From: Pseudomonas chlororaphis subsp. piscium
GTDB lineage: Bacteria; Pseudomonadota; Gammaproteobacteria; Pseudomonadales; Pseudomonadaceae
Length of the DNA stretch: 64,000 bases
Direction of reading: 5' to 3'
Assembly (NCBI RefSeq): GCF_003850345.1
Contig: NZ_CP027707.1
Span: 1,178,001-1,242,000, forward strand
Shown here: piece by piece, positions 43,099 through 51,623 of the stretch
Layout: each line of letters opens with the position of its first letter
Position numbering within the stretch: position 1 is the first letter of the stretch
Made by a program: the position numbers and the translations under genes
Notes under the pieces: generated by a model
The model's database searches: none
What the model was told of the DNA's origin: nothing
Seen by the model: the letters and a program-made list of their open reading frames with translations, nothing else

Positions 43099-45621
43099 TC
43101 AGCTCAGGGGCCAGTGTTGGTGGCAGGCATGGCGCACCGCCGAGGCACTGCTCAGGTTCAGCAGGTCGTGGCTGAGGCGCCGGCATTCGGCGGCGTCCAG
43201 CTGGCGGACCCGCTCCTTGATTTCGCCCACTTGCGGCGGGCTCACCGACAGCTCGCGGACCCCCAGGCCGACCAGCACCGGCGTCGCCAGCGGATCGGAG
43301 GCCAGCGCGCCGCACACACCGACCCAGCGGCCGTGCTTGGCCGCACCGGCGCAGGTCTGGGCGATCAGCCGCAGCAGCGCCGGGTGCAGCGCATCGACCC
43401 GCGCGGCCAGGCCGGCATGGTCACGGTCCATGGCCAGGGTGTATTGCGACAGGTCGTTGGTGCCGATGGAGAGGAAGTCGGCGTATTCGGCCAGTTGCTC
43501 GGCGAGCAGGGCGGCGGCCGGGACTTCGATCATCACCCCCAGTTCCGGGCGCTGGCTGATCCCCAGCTCGACACACAGGCAATCGACGCGCTCGCGGATA
43601 TGCAGCAGTTCGTCGAGCTCGCTGACCATCGGCAGCAGGATGCGGCAGCGTTGCAGCGGGCTGACCTGCAACAGGGCCCGCAGTTGCTGGTCCAGCAGTT
43701 CCGGGCGGGCCTGGGCCAGGCGAATGCCGCGCAGGCCCAGCACCGGGTTGGCTTCCACTGGCAGCGGCAGGTAGTCCAGTTGCTTGTCGCCGCCGACGTC
43801 TATGGTGCGGATGATCACCGCCTTGTCGCCCATGGCATCCAGCACGGCCTGATAGGCCTGGCGCTGCTCCTGTTCATCGGGGGCGATATGCCGGTCGACA
43901 AACAGAAACTCGGTACGCAACAGGCCGACGCCGTCGGCGCCGTTGGCATGGGCGCCCTGGGCTTCCTGGCTGGAGGCGACATTGGCGGCGACTTCGATCG
44001 CCAGGCCGTCGAGGGTCCTGGCCGGCAGATGGGCCTGTTGCTGTTGTTGCTCGCGACGCTGCTGATGGAGTAGATGGCTCTGCTGCACCTGTTCGATGCG
44101 CGCGCTGTCCGGCGTCAGCTCCAGGCGACCGTTATCGGCGTTCAGCACCACTGGCTGGCCTTGAGGCACATCGAGAAGCTCCGGGCCCAGGGCCACCAGG
44201 CAGGGCAGGCCCTTGCCCCGGGCCAGGATCGCCACATGAGAGGTAGCGCCGCCAGCGGCCATGCACAGGCCGGCAGCGCCTTGCTCGCTCAGTTGCAACA
44301 GGTCGGACGGGGTCAGTTCGTGGGCCGCGACTATGGCACCGGCCGGCAGCTGGTAATGCCAGGCCTCGCCGAGCAGGGCGCGCAGCACCCGTTGTTGCAG
44401 GTCGCGCAGGTCGTTGGTGCGTTCGGCGAGCAGGGCATTGCCCAGTTGCAGCAGGATCTCGCACTGTTCGCCGATGGCGTCGCTCCAGGCGTGGGTGGCG
44501 GCGCGCCCCTGGCCAATGCTCTGGCGGGCGGCATCCAGCAGCGCCGGGTCTTCGAGCAGGGCCAGGTGGGCGGCGAAGATCGCTTCTTCCTGGCTGTCCT
44601 TGCGTTGCCGGGCGTGGTCCAGGGTGCCACGAATGTCGCTGCGAACCTTTTCCAGGGCCTGGTCCAGCGCCCGTAGTTGTTCCTGTGGCGGGTGACCGCC
44701 GCGGTCTTCGGGCAAGGTCATGGCGGTCAGGTGAAACAGCGGCCCGCAGACCAGCCCGGAGGCGGCGCAGACACCCTGGATCACCCCGGCTTCGGCGGGG
44801 CGCTGGGGGGTGACGGCCTTCAACGCTGGTGCCGCGGCATGGGCGTCTTCGGCCAGCGGGGTGGCGAGGGCGTCCAGCAGGGCCAGCAGGGCGGCCTTGC
44901 AATCCTTGCCCTGGCAGCTGACCCGCACCTCGTCCTGCTCGCCAACCCCCAGCCCCATCAGGCTGACCAGGCTGTCGCAGGACGCCGACTTGCCGTTGAA
45001 ATGCAGTTGCGCCTTGCTGCTGAAACCCTGGGCGGTCTGGCGGATCAGCGCAGCGGGCCGGGCATGCAGGCCACCGCGGTGATTGACCCGGGTCTGGCCT
45101 TCGACCGCGTCGGTCGAGGTGTCGCTGGCTTGCGCCTGGGCCCCATTGGTCGCGCGAGGCACGATGTGCAGCAGCGGTTCGCCGACTTTCACCGATTTCA
45201 GGGTGATGGGCAGGGTCTGGAAGTGTTCACCGTTGGTCAGGATCATCAGGCTGATCAGGCTTTTGCTGTTCCGCGCGACCTGATCGAGATCGAAGCGCAG
45301 CAGGGCCTGGCCGCTGCTGACCCGGGCGCCTTCCTGCACCAGCATGGAGAAACCCTCGCCTTGCAGCTGGACGGTGTCCAGGCCCAGGTGCAGCAGCAGT
45401 TCCGCGCCATTGTCGGCGCGCAGGGTCACCGCGTGGCCGGTGCGGGCGGCATGCACCACCACGCCGGCGCAGGGGGCGTGCAGGGTGTTGTTCAGCGGGT
45501 CGATGGCGATCCCGTCGCCCATGGCTCCGCTGGAAAACACCAGGTCGGGGACCCTGGCGAGGGTGAGCACCGGGCCGCTCAAGGGAGCGCCGAGCGTCAG
45601 GTCTTTATTGTTGTTGTGCAT
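43099..45621 (-). CDS. nagF: PTS multiphosphoryl transfer protein EIIA-HPr-EI (NagF)
   Basis: A fusion carrying the whole soluble phosphorelay for NagE: PEP to EI to HPr to EIIA. The 840 residues show glucose-type EIIA (1-155; phosphorylated His78 in 'AELLLHLG', partner His63), HPr (about 176-260; His186 in 'NHRGGLHARPAAL') and EI (about 280-840; active His462 in 'GGATSHVAILARGKGLPC', PEP-site 'GVGLLRTEFLF', late Cys in 'VGVCGALASDP'). Pseudomonads often use such dedicated fusions rather than a general EI/HPr. It is 30 bp after the SIS gene and 26 bp before nagE. Confidence 0.95.
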   Translation of the reverse strand: MHNNNKDLTLGAPLSGPVLTLARVPDLVFSSGAMGDGIAIDPLNNTLHAPCAGVVVHAARTGHAVTLRADNGAELLLHLGLDTVQLQGEGFSMLVQEGARVSSGQALLRFDLDQVARNSKSLISLMILTNGEHFQTLPITLKSVKVGEPLLHIVPRATNGAQAQASDTSTDAVEGQTRVNHRGGLHARPAALIRQTAQGFSSKAQLHFNGKSASCDSLVSLMGLGVGEQDEVRVSCQGKDCKAALLALLDALATPLAEDAHAAAPALKAVTPQRPAEAGVIQGVCAASGLVCGPLFHLTAMTLPEDRGGHPPQEQLRALDQALEKVRSDIRGTLDHARQRKDSQEEAIFAAHLALLEDPALLDAARQSIGQGRAATHAWSDAIGEQCEILLQLGNALLAERTNDLRDLQQRVLRALLGEAWHYQLPAGAIVAAHELTPSDLLQLSEQGAAGLCMAAGGATSHVAILARGKGLPCLVALGPELLDVPQGQPVVLNADNGRLELTPDSARIEQVQQSHLLHQQRREQQQQQAHLPARTLDGLAIEVAANVASSQEAQGAHANGADGVGLLRTEFLFVDRHIAPDEQEQRQAYQAVLDAMGDKAVIIRTIDVGGDKQLDYLPLPVEANPVLGLRGIRLAQARPELLDQQLRALLQVSPLQRCRILLPMVSELDELLHIRERVDCLCVELGISQRPELGVMIEVPAAALLAEQLAEYADFLSIGTNDLSQYTLAMDRDHAGLAARVDALHPALLRLIAQTCAGAAKHGRWVGVCGALASDPLATPVLVGLGVRELSVSPPQVGEIKERVRQLDAAECRRLSHDLLNLSSASAVRHACHQHWPLS

Positions 45622-45651
45622 GGCGCAGTACTCATCCGTTGAAGGAAAGGC

Positions 45652-46674
45652 TCAGTGGGTGCGGGTCACTTTGCTCAGGTGCCGTGGCTGGTCCGGGTCC
45701 ATGCCGCGGGCCTCGGCAAGGCTTGCGGCCATGCCGTAGAAACTCTGGATCGCCAGGATCGGATCGAGCGCCGGGTGTTCGGCCCGGCTCAGGGTCAGGT
45801 CGCGCTCGGCGATGTCGTCCGGCGCCGCCAGCAGCACCCGGGCGCCACGCTGGCGCATGTCGGCGGCGAGGCTGATCAGGCCGGCCTGTTCCGCGCCCCG
45901 TGGGGCGAACACCAGCAGCGGGTAGTTGTCGCCGATCAGCGCCATCGGGCCGTGGCGAACTTCCGCGCTGCTGAAGGCTTCGGCCTGGATCGCCGAGGTT
46001 TCCTTGAGTTTCAGTGCCGCTTCCTGGGCAATGGCGAAACCGGCGCCACGGCCGATCACCATCAGCCGCTGGCTATCGCGCAGAGCCTCGACGGCCGGGC
46101 TCCAGTCCGCGGTCGCGGCTTCGCGCAGCCCCTGGGGCAGGGCGAGGCCGGCCTCCAGCAACTGCGCGTCCTGTTTCCAGTGGGCGATCAGGCGGGCGCT
46201 GGCGCTGAGGGTGGCGATAAAGCTCTTGGTCGCCGCCACGCTGCGTTCGGCGCCGGCATACAGCGGCAGACAGAACTCGCTGGCGGCTTCCAGCGGGGTG
46301 TCCTGGGCGTTGACCATGGCCACGCTCAAGGCCCCGCGCTTGCGCAGCAGCCGCATGCTGTTGACCAGGTCGGGGCTCTGCCCGGACTGGGAAAAGGCGA
46401 ATGCCACCTGGCCGCTGACCCGCAGCGGCGCCTGTTGCATGGTCACCACCGACATCGGCAAGGACGCGACCGGGAAGCCCAGCTGCTGCATGGTCAGGTA
46501 GGCGAAGTAGCTGGCGGCATGGTCGGAGCTGCCGCGGGCGACAGTCATCACCACTTGCGGCGGCTGGCGGTTCAGGCGCCCGGCCACTTCGATCAGTTGC
46601 GGGTCCAGGTGCTGCAACTGGCCTTCGACGGCCGCGGCAGAGGACAGCGCCTCTTCAAGCATTTTTGAAGTCAA
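45652..46674 (-). CDS. SIS-domain glucosamine-6-phosphate deaminase (NagB-II type)
   Basis: A 340-residue protein with two SIS (sugar isomerase) domains, related to the isomerase half of GlmS. Phosphosugar loops are 'VARGSSDHAASYFAYLTMQQ' and 'FSQSGQSPDLVNSM' in the first half; the second half has 'EVRHGPMALIGDNYPLLVFA' and the terminal Glu/Lys region. There is no glutaminase domain, so it should deaminate GlcN6P to fructose-6-phosphate. Classical NagB is absent from this locus, which supports the role. It overlaps nagA by 20 bp. Confidence 0.9.
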   Translation of the reverse strand: MTSKMLEEALSSAAAVEGQLQHLDPQLIEVAGRLNRQPPQVVMTVARGSSDHAASYFAYLTMQQLGFPVASLPMSVVTMQQAPLRVSGQVAFAFSQSGQSPDLVNSMRLLRKRGALSVAMVNAQDTPLEAASEFCLPLYAGAERSVAATKSFIATLSASARLIAHWKQDAQLLEAGLALPQGLREAATADWSPAVEALRDSQRLMVIGRGAGFAIAQEAALKLKETSAIQAEAFSSAEVRHGPMALIGDNYPLLVFAPRGAEQAGLISLAADMRQRGARVLLAAPDDIAERDLTLSRAEHPALDPILAIQSFYGMAASLAEARGMDPDQPRHLSKVTRTH

Positions 46675-47761
46675 TGTCTTCTCCTTCGACCATGACGGCG
46701 GTCAGTGTGAGTGAGCGGTCCAGGCACACGCAGTCGGCCCAGCTGCCGACCTGCAAACGCCCGCGTTCGGCCAGGCCGAGATAATCAGCGGGAAACTGTG
46801 ACAAGCGTTGCGAAGCTTCGGCCAGGGGCAGGCCGATCTTCACCAGGTTGCGCAGCGCGTGATCCATGGTCAGGGTGCTGCCGGCCAGGGTGCCGTCCGG
46901 CAGGCGCACGCCGCCCAGGCATTTGGTCACGGTGTGGCTGCCGAGCTTGTATTCGCCGTCCGGCATGCCGGCGGCCGCGGTGGAATCGGTCACGCAGTAC
47001 AGGCAGGGGATCGAGCGCAGGGCCACGCGCATGGCGCCAGGGTGCACGTGCAGCAGGTCGGGGATCAGTTCCGCGTACTGGGCGTGGGCCAGGGCGGCGC
47101 CGACTATGCCCGGCTCGCGGTGATGCAGCGGGCTCATGGCGTTGTACAGGTGGGTGAAGCTGGTGGCCCCGGCGTCGAGCGCGGCCACGCCTTCTTCGTA
47201 GCTGCCCAGGGTGTGGCCGATCTGCATGCGGATGCCGCGGGCGCTGAGGGCGCGGATCAGCGCGTCATGGCCGGCGATTTCCGGGGCGATGGTGATCACC
47301 CGGATCGGCGCCAGGCGCAGGTAGGCCTCGACTTCGGCCATCAGCGCGGTATGGGCGAAATTGGGCTGGGCGCCGAGTTTGCCTGGATTGATATACGGAC
47401 CTTCCAGGTGCACGCCGAGTACCCGGGCGCTGCCGCTGGGACGCTGCTCGCAGTATTCGCCGATGGCGCCGAGGACCCGGGTGATCTCCTCGGTCGGTGC
47501 GGTCATGGTGGTGGCCAGCAGCGAGGTGGTGCCGAAACGTACATGGGTGCGGGTGATGGTCTCGAACGCCGGGGCGCCTTCCATGATGTCCTTGCCGCCG
47601 CCGCCGTGCACATGCAGGTCGATGAAGCCCGGCAGCAGGTACGGCAGGTCGTTGTCCGCCGGGTCGCAGGGGCTGCCTTCGATGCCGGTGACCTTGCCGT
47701 CCCGGTGGTTCAGACGGCCGCGAATCCAGCCTTGTGGGGTGAGGATGTTGTGTTCGGACAT
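46655..47761 (-). CDS. nagA: N-acetylglucosamine-6-phosphate deacetylase
   Basis: Amidohydrolase removing acetate from GlcNAc-6-P, 368 residues. The TIM barrel starts at 'LLPGFIDLHVHGGGGKDIME'; a metal Glu is in 'LGVHLEGPYINPGKLG', metal His residues are in 'RMQIGHTLGSYEEG' and 'GATSFTHLYNAMSPLHHR', and the catalytic Asp is in 'YCVTDSTAAAGMPDGEY'. The ATG at 47761 gives the family N-terminus; the frame remains open upstream but only shadows nagR. It is first of the enzymes after nagR. Confidence 0.95.
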   Translation of the reverse strand: MSEHNILTPQGWIRGRLNHRDGKVTGIEGSPCDPADNDLPYLLPGFIDLHVHGGGGKDIMEGAPAFETITRTHVRFGTTSLLATTMTAPTEEITRVLGAIGEYCEQRPSGSARVLGVHLEGPYINPGKLGAQPNFAHTALMAEVEAYLRLAPIRVITIAPEIAGHDALIRALSARGIRMQIGHTLGSYEEGVAALDAGATSFTHLYNAMSPLHHREPGIVGAALAHAQYAELIPDLLHVHPGAMRVALRSIPCLYCVTDSTAAAGMPDGEYKLGSHTVTKCLGGVRLPDGTLAGSTLTMDHALRNLVKIGLPLAEASQRLSQFPADYLGLAERGRLQVGSWADCVCLDRSLTLTAVMVEGEDIDFKNA

Positions 47762-47817
47762 GGGCAGCTCTCTGGGACGGGTTCTTGGCGACTCGGCGGC
47801 TGGCTCGGTGGCCTGGC

Positions 47818-48549
47818 TCAGCGACGTAGCTCGGCGACGAAGTCGTAGTAGTCGTTGCGGCAATAGGTGTCGGTGACTTCGATCGGGGTGTTGTCTTCGA
47901 GGTAGCCGACGCGGGTCATCAGCAGCATCGCGGTGCCGGGGGCGATGCCCACCAGGGCGGCGAACTCGGCGGAGGCGTTGATCGCCTGGATGTGCTGCAG
48001 GGCACGGACCACCGGGCGGCCGATGCCATCGAGGTAGGCGTAGAGCGAATCGCCCACGGCGTCCGGCTGGGCAATGATCGAGGCCGGCAGGGTGCTCATT
48101 TCGATCGCCATCACGGTGTCGTCGGCTTTGCGCAGGCGCTTGAGGCGCGCCACCTTGTCGTTCGGCGACAGGCCGAGGCGGATCAGTTCTTCGTGGGTCG
48201 GCGTAGTGATTTCCCGCTCCAGCCATTGGGAACCGGGCACGAAGCCCTTGAGGCGGAGCATTTCGCTGAAGCCGGACAGCCGCGACAGCGGTTGTTCCAG
48301 GCGTGGGGTAATGAAGGTGCCGGAGCCCTGGCTGCGGCGGATCAGGCCTTGTTCGAACAGCACTTCCAGGGCCTTGCGCGCGGTCACCCGGGAGATGTTG
48401 AGCATCTCGCTCAGGTTGCGTTCCGAGGGCAGGGCCTGTTCGGCTTTCCACTGGCCGGCATGGATAGCGGCTTCAAGGTTGCGCGCCAGTTGCAGGTACA
48501 GCGGGGTCGGCTGGGTATCGTCGGGGCGCAGGGCCAGGATGTGGTTCAT
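47818..48549 (-). CDS. nagR: GntR/HutC family regulator NagR
   Basis: Transcriptional regulator of the nag operon, 243 residues. The winged HTH (about 12-75, 'PLYLQLARNLEAAIHAGQWK', 'LPSERNLSEMLNISRVTARK') is followed by a HutC/UTRA ligand domain (about 90-240) that in homologues binds GlcN6P or GlcNAc6P. I start at the ATG at 48549, the family N-terminus 'MNHILALRPDD'. It heads the operon nagR-nagA-SIS-nagF-nagE, with TGGTATT half-sites in its promoter pointing to autoregulation. Confidence 0.93.
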   Translation of the reverse strand: MNHILALRPDDTQPTPLYLQLARNLEAAIHAGQWKAEQALPSERNLSEMLNISRVTARKALEVLFEQGLIRRSQGSGTFITPRLEQPLSRLSGFSEMLRLKGFVPGSQWLEREITTPTHEELIRLGLSPNDKVARLKRLRKADDTVMAIEMSTLPASIIAQPDAVGDSLYAYLDGIGRPVVRALQHIQAINASAEFAALVGIAPGTAMLLMTRVGYLEDNTPIEVTDTYCRNDYYDFVAELRR

Positions 48550-48601
48550 CTGTCGAGGTTCCGATGCGTTATTGGTTTGTTGTCGCCCGGTAATGTGGCG
48601 A

Positions 48602-48630
48602 AAACTAATACCACTTAAATACCATGTCAA
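48602..48630 (-). promoter_or_regulatory. nag operon promoter with tandem NagR half-sites in the spacer
   Basis: On the minus strand a perfect TTGACA (48625-48630) is followed by TGGTATT twice (48618-48624 and 48607-48613), exactly 11 bp apart, with TAGTTT at a 17-bp spacing as a weak -10 (48602-48607). A repressor on these sites would shut the promoter. NagR as the binder is inference. Confidence 0.6.
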
Positions 48631-48730
48631 CGCCAGTAGTACGGCGATAGCGCACGAAAATGGGCGCTTTACGGGGGGTGGTGGGGATGGTTTGGCGAAG
48701 TGGTATTAGGGCGGTCTGGCCGTGAATGCG

Positions 48731-48804
48731 AAAATCGCAGGGGCGGCGGTTCTTCGAGGGGGAATTGGTATTCACCTTTCGAAGCCGGCGCGACCTGCGA
48801 TTTT
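48731..48804 (-). terminator. Long imperfect inverted repeat after the L,D-transpeptidase gene
   Basis: AAAATCGCAGG (48731-48741) and CCTGCGATTTT (48794-48804) are perfect arms; inside them CTTCGA (48753-48758) and TCGAAG (48778-48783) pair again. The centre carries a TGGTATT site. It could be the terminator of the minus-strand gene, but the T run is better on the plus strand. Confidence 0.45.
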
Positions 48805-48844
48805 TTTTGTAACTGAGGTGTTTTAGCGGCGTTTCAGCGAGGAA

Positions 48845-49348
48845 TCAGGGGCGGATTTCGATCATCGTGCCGTCCGGGACCAGGCCCCAGACTTCGCGCA
48901 TGTCGATGTTGCGCATGGCGATGCAGCCGTCGGTCCAGTCCAGGGTATGAAAGTACTGCTCGGGGTAGTCTTCGCTGTCCGGGGTGCCGTGGATCATGAT
49001 CATGCCGCCGGGCTCCACGCCTTCGCGACGCGAACGCGCGGAATCGCTGATGTTCGGGTAGGAGATATGCATGGCCAGGTTGAAGCGGTCGCTGGTCTTG
49101 CGCCAATCCAGCCAGTAGAAGCCTTCCGGCGTGCGCTTGTCGCCTTCCATGAGCTTCGGCCCCTTGGGCTGTTTGCCCAGGGAAATGCGGTAGGTCTTGA
49201 AGGGTCTGCCGTCGTTGATCAGTTGCAACTGATGGGCCGACTTGAGGACCAGGACTTTTTCGATGACCTTGCCGTCCAGGGTATCCGTCGCGGAGGCGTG
49301 GGAGATAGCGATAACCGAGCAGCAGAAAAGGGCGAGCAACCAGCGCAT
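48845..49348 (-). CDS. L,D-transpeptidase (YkuD) family protein
   Basis: Periplasmic cell-wall enzyme of 167 residues. A signal peptide ends at about 'ISHASA' (residue 20); the YkuD domain follows with the catalytic set His120 in 'MIMIHGTPDSEDY' and Cys142 in 'DWTDGCIAMRNIDM'. 'KQPKGPKLMEGDKRTPEGFY' is the usual substrate-loop pattern. It could cross-link peptidoglycan or attach lipoprotein; which one is not visible. It is the short form without LysM or peptidoglycan-binding domains. Confidence 0.9.
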   Translation of the reverse strand: MRWLLALFCCSVIAISHASATDTLDGKVIEKVLVLKSAHQLQLINDGRPFKTYRISLGKQPKGPKLMEGDKRTPEGFYWLDWRKTSDRFNLAMHISYPNISDSARSRREGVEPGGMIMIHGTPDSEDYPEQYFHTLDWTDGCIAMRNIDMREVWGLVPDGTMIEIRP

Positions 49349-49395
49349 GAAACGATATCCCTAAGAGTACACAGGTGCCGCGTACGTTTTGTTGT

Positions 49396-49947
49396 TTAAG
49401 TGAGGGCCGGCTGAGCCAGGGGCGGAATGGACTCGGAACGCACAGGGTATTGCTCGTTCCGCCGGTCAGCGAAGAAGCATTCTAAGGTACGCCCGACCGT
49501 GCGAAAAGCCAGCTCGGACCAGGGAATGTCGGCTTCTTCGAAAAGCCGGACTTCCAGGCTCTCTTCGCCGGCGGCGAAATCCAGGTCCGCCAGCTCGGCG
49601 CGGAAGAAGACATGCACCTGGCTGATGTGCGGGACGTCGATCAGGGTATAGATGCTCAGGTTGCGGACCCGGGCGCAGGCTTCCTCGAACGTCTCGCGAA
49701 TCGCCGCCTGTTCGACGGTCTCGCCGTTCTCCATGAAACCGGCCGGCAGCGTCCAGTAACCACGGCGCGGCTCGATCGCGCGCCGGCACAGCAGCACCTG
49801 GGTGCCCCAGGTGGGCAGGCAGCCAGCGACTATATTCGGGTTCTGGTAGTGGATGGTCTGGCAGTTGTCGCAGACAAAACGCAGGCGCGAATCGCCTTCG
49901 GGAATGCGCTGGGTGACCGGGTGACCGCACTGGCTGCAGAATTTCAT
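49396..49947 (-). CDS. Nudix hydrolase with N-terminal zinc ribbon
   Basis: A 183-residue Nudix protein. A zinc ribbon Cys4/Cys7 and Cys26/Cys29 ('KFCSQCGHPV', 'FVCDNCQTIHYQNPNIVAGC') resembles that of NADH pyrophosphatase NudC. The Nudix box starts at 'GFMENGETVEQAAIRETFEE' and continues A-C-A, with Cys where the consensus has Gly; metal-binding R-E-x-x-E-E is intact. 'RRGYWTLPAG' precedes it. The substrate is probably an NDP-linked compound. It is divergent from the next Nudix gene. Confidence 0.88.
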   Translation of the reverse strand: MKFCSQCGHPVTQRIPEGDSRLRFVCDNCQTIHYQNPNIVAGCLPTWGTQVLLCRRAIEPRRGYWTLPAGFMENGETVEQAAIRETFEEACARVRNLSIYTLIDVPHISQVHVFFRAELADLDFAAGEESLEVRLFEEADIPWSELAFRTVGRTLECFFADRRNEQYPVRSESIPPLAQPALT

Positions 49948-50094
49948 GCTGGGTATCCGAAAAGGCTGCGCCTATCTTGGCGTGCACGGGGCTTTGTCGG
50001 CAAGTTGTCGTTACGCGACATGGCGTGGATCGGGGGTTGGGCGGTCGGTTTGTTTGGTGCATGATGCAGGGTAGCGCACAGACCGAGAAGACTC

Positions 50095-50694
50095 ATGCTG
50101 GACGAGCTACTGCACCGGGTAAGCAACCATACGCCGCGACCGCTGGAGACGGATCGACGTTTCCCCGAGGCCGCCGTGCTGGTGCCCATTACCCGCAGTG
50201 ACGAGCCCGAGCTGGTGCTGACCCTGCGTGCCAAAGGATTGTCCACCCACGGCGGCGAAGTGGCCTTCCCCGGCGGCCGCCGCGACCCGGAAGATCCCGA
50301 CCTGGTTTTTACCGCCCTGCGCGAAGCCGAAGAGGAAATCGGCCTGCCTCCCGGGCTGGTGGAAGTGATCGGCCCTTTGAGCCCGCTGATTTCCCTGCAC
50401 GGGATCAAGGTCACGCCCTATGTCGGGGTGATTCCCGATTATGTCGAATACCTGGCCAATGACGCCGAGATCGCCGCGGTATTCAGCGTGCCGCTGGAGT
50501 TTTTCCGCCAGGACCCGCGCGAACATACCCACCGCATCGATTATCAGGGCCGCAGCTGGTACGTGCCGAGCTACCGCTTCGGCGAGTACAAGATCTGGGG
50601 CCTGACGGCGATCATGATCGTCGACCTGATCAACCTGCTGTATGACGCCAGGATCAGCCTGCACCAACCGCCCAAAAGCTTTATCAATATTTGA
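50095..50694 (+). CDS. CoA pyrophosphatase (NudL/UPF0035 Nudix)
   Basis: Nudix hydrolase expected to cut coenzyme A into 4'-phosphopantetheine and 3',5'-ADP, 199 residues. The UPF0035 signature 'LTLRAKGLSTHGGEVAFPGG' leads directly into the Nudix box 'ALREAEEEIGL'. 'LISLHGIKVTPYVGVIPD' and 'YKIWGLTAIMIVDLINLLYD' are family-typical. The ATG at 50095 follows GAGAAG. It may be cotranscribed with the carbonic anhydrase gene 66 bp downstream. Confidence 0.9.
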   Translation: MLDELLHRVSNHTPRPLETDRRFPEAAVLVPITRSDEPELVLTLRAKGLSTHGGEVAFPGGRRDPEDPDLVFTALREAEEEIGLPPGLVEVIGPLSPLISLHGIKVTPYVGVIPDYVEYLANDAEIAAVFSVPLEFFRQDPREHTHRIDYQGRSWYVPSYRFGEYKIWGLTAIMIVDLINLLYDARISLHQPPKSFINI

Positions 50695-50760
50695 AGCCAT
50701 CGCTCGTATGGCCTGAACCCTGCTGTGTACCTGAACCTGCCTGGTCTTGAGGACAACAAT

Positions 50761-51282
50761 ATGAAATATCGCCTGGGCGACGCCCGCGTCGAAACCCACC
50801 CGCAAAGCTGGGTCGCACCCAATGCCACGCTGGTGGGCAAGGTCAAGCTGGAGGAGGGGGCCAACGTCTGGTTCAACGCGGTGCTGCGTGGCGACAACGA
50901 ACTGATCCTGATCGGCAGGAACAGCAACGTGCAGGACGGCACGGTGATGCACACCGACATGGGCTTTCCACTGACCATCGGCACTGGCGTGACCATTGGC
51001 CACAACGCCATGCTGCATGGCTGCACTGTCGGCGACTACAGCCTGATCGGCATCAACGCGGTGATTCTCAACGGCGCGAAGATTGGCAAGAACTGCATCA
51101 TCGGCGCCAACTCGCTGATCGGCGAAGGCAAGGAAATCCCCGACGGCTCGCTGGTGATGGGCTCGCCGGGCAAGGTGGTGCGCGAGTTGACCGAGCTGCA
51201 GAAGAAGATGCTCGAAGCCAGCGCCGCGCACTATGTGCATAATTCCCAGCGTTACGCCCGCGACCTGGCCGAGCAAGAATAA
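50761..51282 (+). CDS. Gamma-class carbonic anhydrase family protein
   Basis: Left-handed beta-helix protein of 173 residues related to YrdA/CaiE and gamma carbonic anhydrase. Hexapeptide repeats run from about 18 to 145 ('[20 protein letters not shown]', '[16 protein letters not shown]'). The three metal His are present: His64 ('VMHTDMG'), His81 and His86 ('[10 protein letters not shown]'). I use the ATG at 50761 with AGGACAAC upstream. Its stop overlaps the start of the next gene (TAATG). Catalytic activity of such homologues varies. Confidence 0.9.
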   Translation: MKYRLGDARVETHPQSWVAPNATLVGKVKLEEGANVWFNAVLRGDNELILIGRNSNVQDGTVMHTDMGFPLTIGTGVTIGHNAMLHGCTVGDYSLIGINAVILNGAKIGKNCIIGANSLIGEGKEIPDGSLVMGSPGKVVRELTELQKKMLEASAAHYVHNSQRYARDLAEQE

Positions 51283-51494
51283 TGACCACCCCCGAAAGAC
51301 CCGTTCCCTCGCCCTGCGTGAGCATCTGCGCGCTGGACGATGATGATATCTGCACCGGCTGCCAGCGCACGGTGAGCGAGATCACCCGCTGGAGCCGCAT
51401 GGACAACGCCGAGCGCCGCGAGGTGCTGGCGCTGTGTCATGAGCGCGCCAAGTCCAGCGGGCTGCTGTGGATGATCGGCAGCAAGCCCGGCTAA
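51282..51494 (+). CDS. DUF1289 small Cys-rich protein
   Basis: A 70-residue protein with the DUF1289 Cys pattern C-V-S-I-C ... C-T-G-C in 'SPCVSICALDDDDICTGCQR', followed by 'TVSEITRWSRMDNAERREVL'. The four Cys probably bind a metal. Translation is coupled to the carbonic anhydrase gene through TAATG. Function unknown. Confidence 0.88.
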   Translation: MTTPERPVPSPCVSICALDDDDICTGCQRTVSEITRWSRMDNAERREVLALCHERAKSSGLLWMIGSKPG

Positions 51495-51501
51495 ACGGCT
51501 G

Positions 51502-51543
51502 TCGCGAGCAGGCTTGCCCCAGCAGGAGCGAGCCTGCCCGCGA
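51502..51543. repeat. REP element (type 1), compact palindrome
   Basis: TCGCGAGCAGGCTTGC and GCGAGCCTGCCCGCGA face each other with almost no loop. It lies between the DUF1289 gene and the VUT gene. Confidence 0.85.
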
Positions 51544-51583
51544 TATCGGCGCCAGCTCCTGTCTGGTCCATCCCACCCACCTG

Positions 51584-51615
51584 AAGTACCCTGTGCGCCT
51601 TACTGACAGGTACTT
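51584..51615 (+). promoter_or_regulatory. Leader hairpin before the VUT transporter gene
   Basis: AAGTAC (51584-51589) and CTGT (51591-51594) pair with ACAG (51606-51609) and GTACTT (51610-51615), a 10-bp stem with one bulged C. It ends 8 bp before the ATG at 51624, in the place of the ribosome site; no SD is otherwise visible. Confidence 0.45.
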
Positions 51616-51623
51616 TTCGCCCC

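Larger units (their letters stand above)
48550..48844. other. Intergenic region upstream of nagR
   Basis: A 295-bp region with no gene. It holds the nag promoter with two tandem half-sites (48602-48630), two more TGGTATT copies in the opposite orientation (48701-48707 and 48766-48772), and a long imperfect inverted repeat (48731-48804) next to the end of the L,D-transpeptidase gene. Confidence 0.6.

Noticed and set aside
46655..48451. NagA frame read as a 598-residue fusion
   Set aside because: The upstream part lies in another frame of nagR and is low-complexity. NagA begins at 47761.
51540..51623. preQ1-I riboswitch before the VUT gene
   Set aside because: The C-rich loop and A-rich tail of the preQ1-I consensus are absent; I only report a hairpin.
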